A stretch of DNA of 11,776 nt from Jiangellaceae bacterium (lineage in GTDB: Bacteria > Actinomycetota > Actinomycetes > Jiangellales > Jiangellaceae): NCBI GenBank assembly GCA_030146385.1, contig JASLBX010000507.1:1-11776 (forward strand), in the 5' to 3' direction. The notes under the pieces were generated by a model. That model had not been told where the DNA came from. It saw only the letters and a list, made by a program, of their open reading frames with translations, and did no database searches. Shown here piece by piece: positions 1 through 6,537 of this stretch. Every line of letters begins with the position of its first letter. The first letter of the stretch is position 1. A program made the position numbers and the translations under genes.

Positions 1-184
1 CGCGAATCCCGAAGGCGAGCCGGCCGAGATAGGGCAGGCCGGTCATCAGGTGCCACACGCCGCGGTCAACCCCGGCGGCGCGCACCTCGACGAGGACCTC
101 GTCGTCGCCGATCTTCGGCCGGTCGATGTCCCGTAGCTCAAGCACGTCGGCCGGCCCGTAGGTGTCTTGCACGATCGCTTTCAT
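1..184 (-). CDS. Zinc-type alcohol dehydrogenase / quinone oxidoreductase (MDR family), N-terminal part
   Basis: Only the first 61 residues lie in the window; the gene continues past the left edge. It begins MKAIVQDTYGPADVLELRDI, followed by a stretch containing DDEVLVEV, AAGVDRGVWHLM and TGLPYLGRLAFG. This is the usual start of the GroES-like domain of medium-chain dehydrogenase/reductases of the NAD(P)-dependent quinone-oxidoreductase type. The family transfers hydride from NAD(P)H to quinones or enones, or oxidises alcohols; the substrate cannot be told, and the Rossmann domain is not visible. The start is supported by an AGGAGA Shine-Dalgarno (192-197), 7 nt upstream of ATG. It lies 19 nt downstream of the DUF4386 gene on the same strand, so the two are very probably co-transcribed and under the divergent TetR regulator. 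Confidence 0.85.
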   Translation of the reverse strand, partial: MKAIVQDTYGPADVLELRDIDRPKIGDDEVLVEVRAAGVDRGVWHLMTGLPYLGRLAFGIR

Positions 185-203
185 GATTGGTTCTCCTAAG
201 GTG

Positions 204-863
204 TCAGTGGTGCGCGAGCACGGGCTGCGGCTGATCGACCGGGGCGGTCGGGGCCGGGATCTGCCGGAAACCCCGTGCGATGAGCAGGAGCGGCAGGAAC
301 AGCTCGAACAGGCCCCCGGGTACATAGAGCAGCATTCCGGGCAACGAGTCGAGCGAGGTGATGTTGAGCAGCTCGGTGGGCAGGACCGTCAGGATGGCGA
401 TGTAACCGACGACTCCCAGCTTGGCGAGCCAGGCCGGGACCAGCCCCGTGCGCAGCAGCACGTAGGTGAACATCAGCCCCGCCACGCCGGTGAACACGTA
501 GATGACCGGTTCGTAGTTGACGAGGCTGGTTGCGCTCAGCATGTAGGCACCGGCCGCGAGGATGACCACACCTTCCAGCGCGCGGAACATGAAGTAGCCG
601 AAGGCCAGCCCACGGTTGAAGCGGCCCAACAGGCCGAGTAGCGCAGCGCCGATCGCCGCACCCGCGACCGCACACACCGCATGCAGTGCGACGCCCACCG
701 CGAGTTGGCCGGAGTCGACCTCGTCGAGCGAGAACGCGCCCCGCACGAGGGCGTCGCCGGTGGCGAACGTCGCCGTGGCGGTCAGAAACATCAGGCCCAC
801 GAAGATCGCTATCTTGCGCGTTGACCTGTCGTAGAGACGAGTCGGGGCATCGGTTCTTGTCAT
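204..863 (-). CDS. DUF4386 family integral membrane protein
   Basis: A 219-residue, very hydrophobic protein with about six predicted membrane helices (roughly residues 17-37, 54-79, 86-109, 117-137, 142-163 and 174-198). The family signature includes RKIA before the first helix, GYFMFRALEGVVIL in the third, and a final helix ending in a basic LIARGFR. DUF4386 proteins are bacterial membrane proteins of unknown biochemical role. The start at 863 (MTRTDAP) is preferred over an in-frame TTG at 887, because a GGAGG ribosome-binding site sits 6 nt upstream of this ATG; the longer form would place that site inside the coding region. It is the first gene of a two-gene operon with the oxidoreductase, opposite a TetR gene. 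That arrangement suggests a small stress- or drug-induced module; this is inference. Confidence 0.88.
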   Translation of the reverse strand: MTRTDAPTRLYDRSTRKIAIFVGLMFLTATATFATGDALVRGAFSLDEVDSGQLAVGVALHAVCAVAGAAIGAALLGLLGRFNRGLAFGYFMFRALEGVVILAAGAYMLSATSLVNYEPVIYVFTGVAGLMFTYVLLRTGLVPAWLAKLGVVGYIAILTVLPTELLNITSLDSLPGMLLYVPGGLFELFLPLLLIARGFRQIPAPTAPVDQPQPVLAHH

Positions 864-869
864 CGAGTT

Positions 870-874
870 CCTCC
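870..874 (-). promoter_or_regulatory. Ribosome-binding site fixing the DUF4386 start
   Basis: Minus-strand GGAGG within GGGAGGAA lies 6 nt upstream of the ATG at 863. It decides that start against the upstream TTG at 887. Confidence 0.8.
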
Positions 875-894
875 CATGTCGTGCCAATCGGCAG

Positions 895-948
895 GACGTA
901 CGTTGTATGCTTACTTAGTAAGTTGTACACGTACAATGTAAGTACGTC
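895..948. promoter_or_regulatory. Divergent promoter/operator region for TetR and the DUF4386 operon
   Basis: This AT-richer stretch lies between the divergent starts at 863 and 999. It holds two palindromes side by side: CTTACT-T-AGTAAG (910-922) and TTGTAC-AC-GTACAA (923-936). An outer pair, GACGTAC (895-901) and GTACGTC (942-948), encloses them. The segment also reads as two tandem 20-bp units starting GTTGTA (902 and 922) and ending GTAA (921 and 941), with 14 of 20 positions identical; each has a TAC-NNN-GTA core (912-920 and 932-940). This fits two dimers of the adjacent TetR protein bound two helical turns apart and repressing both directions. On the minus strand TTGTAC (936-931) and TAAGCA (913-908) are 17 bp apart and could be a weak -35/-10 pair inside the operator. 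Confidence 0.7.
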
Positions 949-998
949 AAGGGCGCGCCCGAGTGATGTGCGTTCTCGACCGATCAGCGGAGACGGGT

Positions 999-1667
999 AT
1001 GGCGTTGAGGAGCAACCAGCCAAGCGTGCAGAGGCCGAGGTTGAACCGGGATCGGGTTGTGGTGGCTGCGATCGAGATGGCCGACGAATCGGGCCTGGAA
1101 GCACTGACCATGCGGGCCCTCGCCGAGCGGCTGGCGGTTAAGGCGATGTCGCTGTACAACCACGTCGCGAACAAGGACGACCTGCTCGATGGCATGGTCG
1201 ACGTGGTCTACGGCGAGATCGACCTACCGACCAGGCCGGATTGGAAGGTCGCCATGCGCGTCCGCGCGATCTCCGCCCGGCAGGTTCTTGCGCGCCACCC
1301 CTGGGCCATCCCGCTGATGGAGTCGCGGACCTCTCCTGGACCGGCGAATCTGCGACACCACGACACCGTCCTTGGGGTGCTGCGTGATGCGGGGTTCTCG
1401 ATCCAGTCCGCCACGTTTGCCTACTCGGTGCTCGACAGCTACATCTACGGATTCGCCCTGCAAGAGGCGAGCCTGCCGTTCGGCACTCCGGATGAGCTCG
1501 GAGCGCTCTCAGACGCGATCGTGCGGCTGATGCCAGCGGACGAGTACCCGCATATGCGTGAGGCGGCCATCGAGCTGCCGGCGTCCGGGTTCAACTACGC
1601 CGAGCAGTTTGACGCCGGGCTCGGGCTCATCCTCGATGGTCTCGAGAGGCTCGAGGCATCGAGGTGA
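999..1667 (+). CDS. TetR/AcrR family transcriptional regulator
   Basis: A 222-residue one-component repressor. The N-terminal DNA-binding domain (about residues 16-66) shows the TetR pattern: a helix with VVAAIEMADESGLEALTM, then the helix-turn-helix ALAERLAVKAMSLYNHVANK followed by DDLLDGMVD. The rest is helical and ligand-binding, with the motif SVLDSYIYGFALQEASLPF typical of the TetR C-terminal class fused to this HTH in actinobacteria. The ATG at 999 is chosen because GGAGA (989-993) sits 5 nt upstream and this protein length is normal; GTG 963 and ATG 966 would add a non-conserved 11-12-residue head and have no clear ribosome-binding site. It is divergent from the DUF4386-oxidoreductase pair and probably represses that pair and itself through the operators between them. 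The ligand is unknown. Confidence 0.92.
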   Translation: MALRSNQPSVQRPRLNRDRVVVAAIEMADESGLEALTMRALAERLAVKAMSLYNHVANKDDLLDGMVDVVYGEIDLPTRPDWKVAMRVRAISARQVLARHPWAIPLMESRTSPGPANLRHHDTVLGVLRDAGFSIQSATFAYSVLDSYIYGFALQEASLPFGTPDELGALSDAIVRLMPADEYPHMREAAIELPASGFNYAEQFDAGLGLILDGLERLEASR

Positions 1668-1670
1668 TCC

Positions 1671-1865
1671 TCACGATTGGCCGTCGGACCTTGGTGCCAT
1701 TGCCAGCATGATTCGGTCCAGAAGCGCGACCCATCCGTCCTCGGACAGGGGCTTGTGCCAGGCGGGTGCCAGTGCGGAGACGCCCACGAGCAGGGCGTTG
1801 AAGAATTTGGCGGTGGTCTGTGGGTCGAGGTCGTCGGCGATGACGCCTTCGCGTTGGCCGCGGAG
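1671..1865 (-). pseudogene. C-terminal remnant of a second TetR-family regulator
   Basis: Read on the minus strand, about 65 residues match a TetR C-terminal domain: EGVIADDLDPQTTAKFFNAL, then LLVGVSALAPAWHKPL, SEDGWVALLDRIMLAMAPR and a stop at 1671. The DNA-binding half is absent. Upstream of about 1865 this frame loses sense (residues such as AYCTISTARPTV) because the DNA there codes on the other strand for an MFS transporter fragment. It lies tail to tail with the intact TetR gene, 3 bp between the stops. It has no plausible start or ribosome-binding site. It is a different protein from the intact TetR next to it, not a tandem copy. Confidence 0.72.
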
Positions 1866-1875
1866 CCTCCGTCTG

Positions 1876-2067
1876 ACCGTTGGCCTGGCCGTACTGATGG
1901 TGCAGTACGCGGTGCTGCCGACACTGCTCGCCGCCCGGTTCCAAGTCACACAGCGCTACAGCGGCAGCTCGCTGAGCTTTCAGATCTCAGCCGTCCTCGG
2001 CGGTGGGCTACTTCCCATCCTGGCCAGCTGGACAGTCGGGCTCGCGGACGGCCACTACTGGCCAGCA
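1876..2067 (+). pseudogene. C-terminal remnant of an MHS-type MFS transporter
   Basis: The plus frame gives about 64 residues that look like the last two membrane helices of a metabolite:H+ symporter (MHS branch of the major facilitator superfamily): TVGLAVLMVQYAVLPTLLAA, then RFQVTQRYSGSSLSFQIS, AVLGGGLLPILASWTVG and GHYWPA. The pattern RYSG-SLSFQ-SA-LGGGL-P is characteristic. The roughly 350 residues normally upstream are missing, and after YWPA the frame turns polar and ends at a stop at 2118 instead of entering the final helix. It is truncated at both ends and lies between two minus-strand remnants. An 8-bp direct repeat, CGTTGGCC, flanks the left junction (1852-1859 and 1878-1885). Confidence 0.68.
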
Positions 2068-2070
2068 GTG
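2053..2070. repeat. 18-bp near-perfect palindrome at a remnant junction
   Basis: CACT-A-CTGGCCAG-C-AGTG is self-complementary except for one mismatched pair. It lies exactly where the MFS remnant (plus) and the membrane-protein remnant (minus) meet. The core CTGGCCAG also occurs at 2020-2027. It may mark the recombination point or be chance. Confidence 0.45.
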
Positions 2071-2470
2071 AATGCGAGCACAGCGACGACGCCAACAGTG
2101 ATCGTCAGCGGGCCATAGACATCGGTGTCGAACTGTTGCGCTCGGGCGATGCCGGCGTGCGCCGCTTGCCAATGGCCGGTTGCGCGAACGTGGCAAGCCC
2201 GAACACGGGTAGCAGAAGCCCACAGCCGACGATGGCAATGGTTGCCGCTGCCAGTGCTGCCCGTGCAGCTGGGGTGCGGGCGAGGATCATGGCGAGGCCG
2301 ACGATGCCGACGATTCCCAGCACGGTGCCGGCAATACTGCCAACGAGGTGACCGAGCAAGAATGGGGTTGTGGTCACGTAGTCGGTGTATGCCGCGAAGT
2401 CCGTTTTGGGGTCAGGTTGCTGGGCCAGGGTGGCAGGGATGGTGACGGCACCCCACACCGGCAACAGCAC
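2055..2470 (-). pseudogene. Frameshifted and truncated small membrane protein, unknown family
   Basis: From a GTG at 2470 the minus strand codes for a hydrophobic protein containing VWGAVTIPATLAQQPDP, TTPFLLGHLVGSIAGTVLGI, VGIVGLAMILA, ALAAATIAIVGCGLLLPVFG and LATFAQPAIG. After residue 101 (near 2165) this frame becomes arginine/serine-rich and stops at 2105. Moving to the next frame from about 2165 restores sensible sequence: AAHAGIARAQQFDTDVYGPL, then TITVGVVAVLAFTAGQ, ending at TAG 2055-2057 inside a membrane helix at the boundary with the MFS remnant. A one-base deletion after GGCAA explains the shift; a sequencing error cannot be excluded. The 5' end may also be damaged: an ATG at 2489 in another frame gives MHRALTRAV just upstream, and an in-frame TGA precedes the GTG. 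The protein family is not recognised. Confidence 0.6.
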
Positions 2471-2572
2471 GGGTCAGCGCCCGGTGCATTCGGGCCAGGT
2501 CAGCCTCCGCCGTTTGCGTACTTGTGTTCGACCAGGAACAGCGAAGGACGGTCCGATGCCATGCTGCCCACG

Positions 2573-2604
2573 CTCCCGTCGCGGCGCTCGTCGCGCGACG
2601 GGAG
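2573..2604. repeat. Perfect inverted repeat / stem-loop upstream of the LuxR-type regulator
   Basis: CTCCCGTCGCG (2573-2583) is followed after 10 nt by its exact reverse complement CGCGACGGGAG (2594-2604). As RNA it is a very stable 11-bp, GC-rich hairpin with a 10-nt loop; as DNA it could be an operator. It has no U-tract on either strand, so it is not a standard intrinsic terminator. It lies 88 nt upstream of the regulator start at 2693. The rest of the gap 2471-2692 shows no convincing coding sequence. AT-rich TACGTATACGAATACT (2608-2623) just downstream could hold a -10 element. Confidence 0.7.
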
Positions 2605-2682
2605 TTCTACGTATACGAATACTGGACTTTCGACACTCCGATCTGCCAAGCCGTCCTGTTACCGTCAGCGGAACAGCCGTTC

Positions 2683-2686
2683 GGAG
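2683..2686 (+). promoter_or_regulatory. Ribosome-binding site fixing the LuxR-type regulator start
   Basis: GGAG, 6 nt before the ATG at 2693. It supports that start against an upstream extension of the reading frame to 2348, which has no coding character. Confidence 0.7.
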
Positions 2687-2692
2687 ATACCC

Positions 2693-4981
2693 ATGTCCGC
2701 AGGCAGCCTCCCGGTGGAGCGCACCAGCTTTGTCGGTCGGCGCACCGAAATCAGGCAGGTCCGGCAGTTGCTGTCCGGGGCGCGTCTGGTCACGCTCGTG
2801 GGGCCGGGCGGCGTCGGCAAGACCCGCCTGGCCATTCGGGTCGCCAGTCAGATGCGGCGCATCACCCCCGACGGCATCTGCTTCGTCGACCTGGCGCTGG
2901 TGCGTGATCCTGCATTGTTGCCGCAGCAGCTCGCAGCGTCGCTGGATCTGCGTGACTCGTCACCACGATGGTTGGTCGTCAGCATCGCTGAGGTGCTGGG
3001 CACCCGCCAGATGCTCGTTGTGCTGGACAACTGCGAGCACCTTCGCGACGCCTGCGCAGTTCTCGTCGACACCCTGATGGCCGACTGTCCAAAGCTGCGG
3101 GTGTTGGCGACGAGTCGCCGTTCGCTTGATGTCACTGGCGAAGTCCGGTTTGTTGTCCCGCCATTGCCGACAACGGTCTCAGGGGAGCAGCCATCCAGTG
3201 GGCTGAGTGATGCGATCGAGCTATTGGCAGACCGGGCCAGGGCGGTGATTCCGGACTTCGAGGTGACCGGGCAGAACGCCACCGATCTGGCGGCACTGTG
3301 CCGATGCGTTGACGGGCTGCCGTTGGCGCTCGAACTTGCCGCCGTCCGGCTCCGCACACTGACGCCGGGACAGATTGCCGATCGGCTCAGCGACCGACTT
3401 GATGTGTTGCAGCACACCAGGCCAGCCGTTGCCGAACGGCAGCAGAGCCTGCCTGCCACCCTGGAATGGAGCTATCGGCACCTCCAGCCGTCCGAGCAGG
3501 TCCTGTGGCAGCGGGCTGCGGTGTTCGTCGGAGACTTCGATCTGGCCTCGGCCGAAGCTATCTGCGCGGGTCCACCGCTGCCGCGAGACGCGATCATGGA
3601 CGCGCTCGATGGGCTGGTGGACGCGTCGGTGCTGGGCGTCATCCGGAGGCCCGACCGTGTGCGGTTCCGGATGCTGGAGACCATCCGGCTCTTCGGCAGC
3701 CAGCTCCTCGAGCGTTCCGGCGGTAGAACCACCATGGCACGTCGGCACCGCGACCACTACGCGCAGATGGCGGCGGACGTCGACTGGGTCGGCCCAGAGC
3801 AGGTGACCCACCTGAACCGCCTCGCAGACGAGCACGGACAACTCCGGGCGGCGCTCGAGTTCAGTGCGGAAACACCCGGTGAGGCCCCAGCCGGCCTTGG
3901 CCTAGCTGCGGACCTTTGGCTTTACTGGCAGGCACGCGGCCAGCTCGGTGAAGGAAGGCGATGGCTAAACCGGCTGCTGGCAAATTGCGACCAACCGACC
4001 GCGACCCGCGCCAAAGGCTTGGCGGTCGCCGGCTACCTCGCCGTCACCCAGTCCGATTCACCGGCGGCGACACTGTTGCTCCGCGAGGCACACAACATCG
4101 CCACTGCTCTCGACGAACCTGAAATCGCAGCGTTCGCCACGCAGTATCTGGGCCTGGTCGAGCTGTTCCGCGGCAGTTTCGACGACGCCGCGCGACTGTT
4201 GCGGAAAGCCGCTGAAGAGCGGCGGCGACTCGGCCAGGACCGGTTCGCCGCGTTCGCCATGGCCGACGTCGGTGTCACGGCGTTCTTCCTGGGTGATCTC
4301 GACGCGGCCGCCACCGCGTACGTCGAGAGCCTCGCCCTCAACTCAGGTGGGGACCCGTGGACGCGGTCGCATGCGCTGTGGGGGCTGGGCCTGGTCCGCT
4401 GGCGTGCTGGAGCGCTGGCCGAAGCTGAACGGCTCCAGAAGGAGGCATTGGCCCTTATCCGAGCGGTCGACGACCGCAGCGGCATCGCGCTCGGCATCCA
4501 CGCCTTATCCTGGCTTGCCGCCGCCCATGGCGACTGGCGCCGCGCCGCCCGCCTTTCCGGAGCCGCCGAGGCCACCTGGCACTCCATCCCCGCACGGTCC
4601 CCCGAACCGCTCCGACCGTTCATCGACGAGTGCGCCCGCCAGGGCAGACAGGCGTTGGGGGCCGCGCGCTGGCAAGCTGATCACGACCGGGGTGGATCAC
4701 TCGACCGCGAGGCGGCGCTCGTCCTCGCCCTTGGCGAAGCGTCCCCAGCGACACCACCCTCGTCTGACAACCCACTGACCCGGCGGCAACGCGAGGTGGC
4801 ACAACTGGTCGCACAAGGTCTGACCGACCGGGAGATCGCGGCCCGGCTAACCATCTCCATCCGGACGGCTGAATCCCACGTCGAACAGATCCTCGCCCGG
4901 CTGGGCTTCCGCTCCCGCGCCCAGGTCGCCGCCTGGGTGGCCAGTCACCAGCAGAGCGCACGCTCATCCGCCAGCCAGTAG
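2693..4981 (+). CDS. STAND ATPase transcriptional regulator (NB-ARC-like ATPase, TPR-like repeats, LuxR HTH)
   Basis: A 762-residue regulator. It opens with the family entry motif LPVERTSFVGRRTEI, then Walker A GPGGVGKT (residues 37-44), Walker B MLVVLDNCEHL (from residue 107, Asp 112), a sensor-like VLATSRRSL and GLPLALELAA (208-217), the marks of the predicted ATPase group COG3903. A winged-helix-like section (LEWSYRHLQPSEQVLWQRAAVF) leads into alanine-rich helical repeats, about residues 360-660, of TPR/MalT-like character. The C-terminus is a LuxR helix-turn-helix from residue 695: LTRRQREVAQLVAQGLTDRE, IAARLTISIRTAESHVEQIL. Such proteins are ATP-dependent cytoplasmic switches that multimerise on ligand binding and then bind DNA. 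Signal and targets are unknown. The ATG at 2693 places the FVGR motif at the normal distance and has a good ribosome-binding site. Confidence 0.93.
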   Translation: MSAGSLPVERTSFVGRRTEIRQVRQLLSGARLVTLVGPGGVGKTRLAIRVASQMRRITPDGICFVDLALVRDPALLPQQLAASLDLRDSSPRWLVVSIAEVLGTRQMLVVLDNCEHLRDACAVLVDTLMADCPKLRVLATSRRSLDVTGEVRFVVPPLPTTVSGEQPSSGLSDAIELLADRARAVIPDFEVTGQNATDLAALCRCVDGLPLALELAAVRLRTLTPGQIADRLSDRLDVLQHTRPAVAERQQSLPATLEWSYRHLQPSEQVLWQRAAVFVGDFDLASAEAICAGPPLPRDAIMDALDGLVDASVLGVIRRPDRVRFRMLETIRLFGSQLLERSGGRTTMARRHRDHYAQMAADVDWVGPEQVTHLNRLADEHGQLRAALEFSAETPGEAPAGLGLAADLWLYWQARGQLGEGRRWLNRLLANCDQPTATRAKGLAVAGYLAVTQSDSPAATLLLREAHNIATALDEPEIAAFATQYLGLVELFRGSFDDAARLLRKAAEERRRLGQDRFAAFAMADVGVTAFFLGDLDAAATAYVESLALNSGGDPWTRSHALWGLGLVRWRAGALAEAERLQKEALALIRAVDDRSGIALGIHALSWLAAAHGDWRRAARLSGAAEATWHSIPARSPEPLRPFIDECARQGRQALGAARWQADHDRGGSLDREAALVLALGEASPATPPSSDNPLTRRQREVAQLVAQGLTDREIAARLTISIRTAESHVEQILARLGFRSRAQVAAWVASHQQSARSSASQ

Positions 4982-5157
4982 GCCAACACTCATCGCAGGT
5001 ACTGCAAAACGCCTTCGCGCTCGGGCACGGCTCGGCGAGCCAAGCGTCATGCCTGTCACTCGTAGCCCGTGCATGCCATCGACACTGGGGCGAACGTCGA
5101 CGGTCCCGGGGACCAACGGCCCTGCCCGTCGGGAGTGTCCAGCCGTTCAGTGGACGT
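4982..5157. other. Intergenic gap with two short palindromes
   Basis: No gene is visible in these 176 bp. Two odd-centred perfect palindromes occur: GGCTCG-G-CGAGCC (5029-5041) and GGTCCC-G-GGGACC (5102-5114). Neither is followed by a T-run, so no intrinsic terminator can be called for the upstream regulator gene. The second could be an operator for the gene at 5158; this is weak. Confidence 0.35.
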
Positions 5158-5874
5158 ATGACGGCATCGATGGCCGAAGCTACCCGTGCGGGGATCGACC
5201 TTTTCTGGATTCCTCTGGGCGCGGAGGGCTCCGGTTTCGTGCGCCTGAACGGCCGCCTGTACGAGGCGATCACGGCGTATTTCGAAGGCCGCAGGCCGTG
5301 CGCCCTGTACCACACCGCTCTCAATGTGTACGTGCCCGAGGGATGCTTTGTCGTGGAGACGATGTGGCCCAGCCCGGGTGGAAACAATGCGTCACGGGGC
5401 GTAGTCCTCGTGGGCCCGGTTGCTAGTCGTCTGCTGGCTCGATTCCGCACGTTTCGATACGAGGTCCGACGCTGGCACAACGGCGTTCTTCCCGACGCTG
5501 ACGACGCAGTAGGTGGCCCTCAGAGGGTGAGCGACGACGCCGACGAGGCACGCCGGCTTTTGGATGCGGCCGCCACGGTTCCGGCACTCACATGGGGTCG
5601 CGACCAGCAGGCGACAGGCGAGATGTGGAACTCGAATTCGGTGATCTCATGGCTGCTGGTTCGAAGTGGCGTGTCGATGGAGGGCGTCCACTGTCCGAAC
5701 GGTGGGCGAGCCCCGGGGTGGGACACCGGAATCGCCATCGCCAACCGGCGCCACCAGCCCACGCACGTGAGATCCGCGACACGTCGCCGAGGCACGGCAA
5801 TCACTGAACGTCCTCGGGAAGCCCGCCATGAGCCCGATCCGCGGCACGGTACCGGTGTGGCGCACGGGCGATAG
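5158..5874 (+). CDS. Conserved actinobacterial protein of unknown function
   Basis: A 238-residue soluble protein with no signal peptide or membrane helix. Conserved-looking blocks are GIDLFWIPLGA near the N-terminus, FVRLNGRLYEAI, then CALYHTALNVYVPEGCFVVE, RFRTFRYEVRRWHNGVLPD, PQRVSDDADEARRLLDAA, and TGEMWNSNSVISWLLVRSG followed by GGRAPGWDTGIAIA. I recognise this only as a recurring actinobacterial hypothetical protein. The His in LYHTAL, the Glu in FVVE and a later NSNS-hydrophobic helix loosely recall permuted NlpC/P60-like folds, but the expected Cys is absent, so no enzyme activity is claimed. The last 40 or so residues, after IANRR, are low-complexity and Arg/His-rich and overlap the convergent gene by 74 bp; they look like read-through rather than conserved protein. 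The ribosome-binding site is weak; ATG 5170 is an alternative start. Confidence 0.75.
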   Translation: MTASMAEATRAGIDLFWIPLGAEGSGFVRLNGRLYEAITAYFEGRRPCALYHTALNVYVPEGCFVVETMWPSPGGNNASRGVVLVGPVASRLLARFRTFRYEVRRWHNGVLPDADDAVGGPQRVSDDADEARRLLDAAATVPALTWGRDQQATGEMWNSNSVISWLLVRSGVSMEGVHCPNGGRAPGWDTGIAIANRRHQPTHVRSATRRRGTAITERPREARHEPDPRHGTGVAHGR

Positions 5875-6490
5875 CCACAAGGAAACTTAGAGCAACCGCG
5901 CCGCCGAGCCCGACTGTGAGCTGGGTGCCGTGCGCAGATATCCACGAGCTGATGGGAGCGACGTACTCCGTGAGCTGACGGCCAGAGATCACAAAAGCAA
6001 GACTCGTTGCGATGTTCCCGGAACCTGTAACTGCGAGAAATTTTACGGCCGGCGCTTTCCCTAGCCCAATTGCCGCAATCACCGGAGTGCTGGACCAGAA
6101 GAAGGACGTGGCTAGCAGACCTCGGGTTGCCGTGCGGCGAGAGACCCCACGAGCGAGATTTCTACCAATTCCGAAACGCTCGACGACTGGCAAAGCGCCT
6201 TGGCGGGCCACAGCAAAATACGCCATGTCAACCAACGTCCTTGATATTGCTGCGATGGCGACCGCGGTAGTCGGAGCTACGAGGTCGCCGACAAGGACCA
6301 GGAACGTCGGGGTTGGCCGTAGCGCCAGAACGACCAGTGGGTTGTGTCCCAGCTGTGACGGCGCCAGGACCAGGCCAACTTGGGCGAAAACAACGACCGC
6401 CACCACGCCAGCGGCTGACACCGCTCGAAGAAGGGACCGTGACTCGCGATAGCGCTGGTCTACGTCCCGGCTCCCATGCAAAGGGTTCAT
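5801..6490 (-). CDS. DedA/VTT-like (SNARE-associated) integral membrane protein
   Basis: A 229-residue protein with about six hydrophobic segments (roughly residues 22-42, 54-70, 75-95, 125-145, 150-169 and 191-209). The central part carries a DedA/VTT-like pattern: a re-entrant-type segment, then YFAVARQGALPVVERFGIGR, a basic stretch, FFWSSTPVIAAIGLGKAP and KFLAVTGSGNIATSLAFVISG. DedA-like proteins act in the cytoplasmic membrane, and several family members move polyprenyl or phospholipid carriers or affect proton-motive force. The similarity here is moderate, and the acidic/basic residues of classical DedA are not all clear. The start MNPLHGSRDV at 6490 has GGAGG 6 nt upstream; the in-frame extension to 6619 has no such site and would cover the promoter array. 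It is divergent from the multicopper oxidase operon and overlaps the convergent gene at 5801-5874. Confidence 0.68.
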   Translation of the reverse strand: MNPLHGSRDVDQRYRESRSLLRAVSAAGVVAVVVFAQVGLVLAPSQLGHNPLVVLALRPTPTFLVLVGDLVAPTTAVAIAAISRTLVDMAYFAVARQGALPVVERFGIGRNLARGVSRRTATRGLLATSFFWSSTPVIAAIGLGKAPAVKFLAVTGSGNIATSLAFVISGRQLTEYVAPISSWISAHGTQLTVGLGGAVALSFLVAIARAPHRYRAADRAHGGLPEDVQ

Positions 6491-6496
6491 CGCCGT

Positions 6497-6501
6497 CCTC
6501 C
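6497..6501 (-). promoter_or_regulatory. Ribosome-binding site fixing the VTT-like gene start
   Basis: Minus-strand GGAGG inside GGGAGGA, 6 nt upstream of the ATG at 6490. It rules out the longer in-frame start at 6619. Confidence 0.78.
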
Positions 6502-6537
6502 CAGGTCGCTGGCTGGAACCACCTTGGGACTGGCGGC

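Noticed and set aside
1677..2351. 224-codon plus-strand open frame across the remnant region
   Set aside because: It crosses all three remnants in a frame that matches none of them and has no recognisable motif.
2573..2612. Rho-independent terminator at the 2573-2604 hairpin
   Set aside because: The stem is strong, but only TTCT follows on the plus strand and there is no T-run on the minus strand.
2348..2692. In-frame extension of the LuxR-type regulator to 2348
   Set aside because: The extra 115 residues are low-complexity, lack family motifs, run across the minus-strand membrane remnant and the inverted repeat, and have no ribosome-binding site. ATG 2693 has a good one.
2848..3841. Long minus-strand open frames opposite the LuxR-type gene
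   Set aside because: They are Ser/Arg/Pro-rich mirror frames of a high-GC gene, with no domain signal.
4620..5480. 286-codon minus-strand open frame
   Set aside because: It spans two unrelated plus-strand genes and the gap between them; the composition is Arg/Pro/Gly-rich with no motif.
5158..5874. Assignment of the 5158 gene as an NlpC/P60-like peptidase
   Set aside because: A catalytic Cys in the expected position is missing and the resemblance rests on a few scattered residues.
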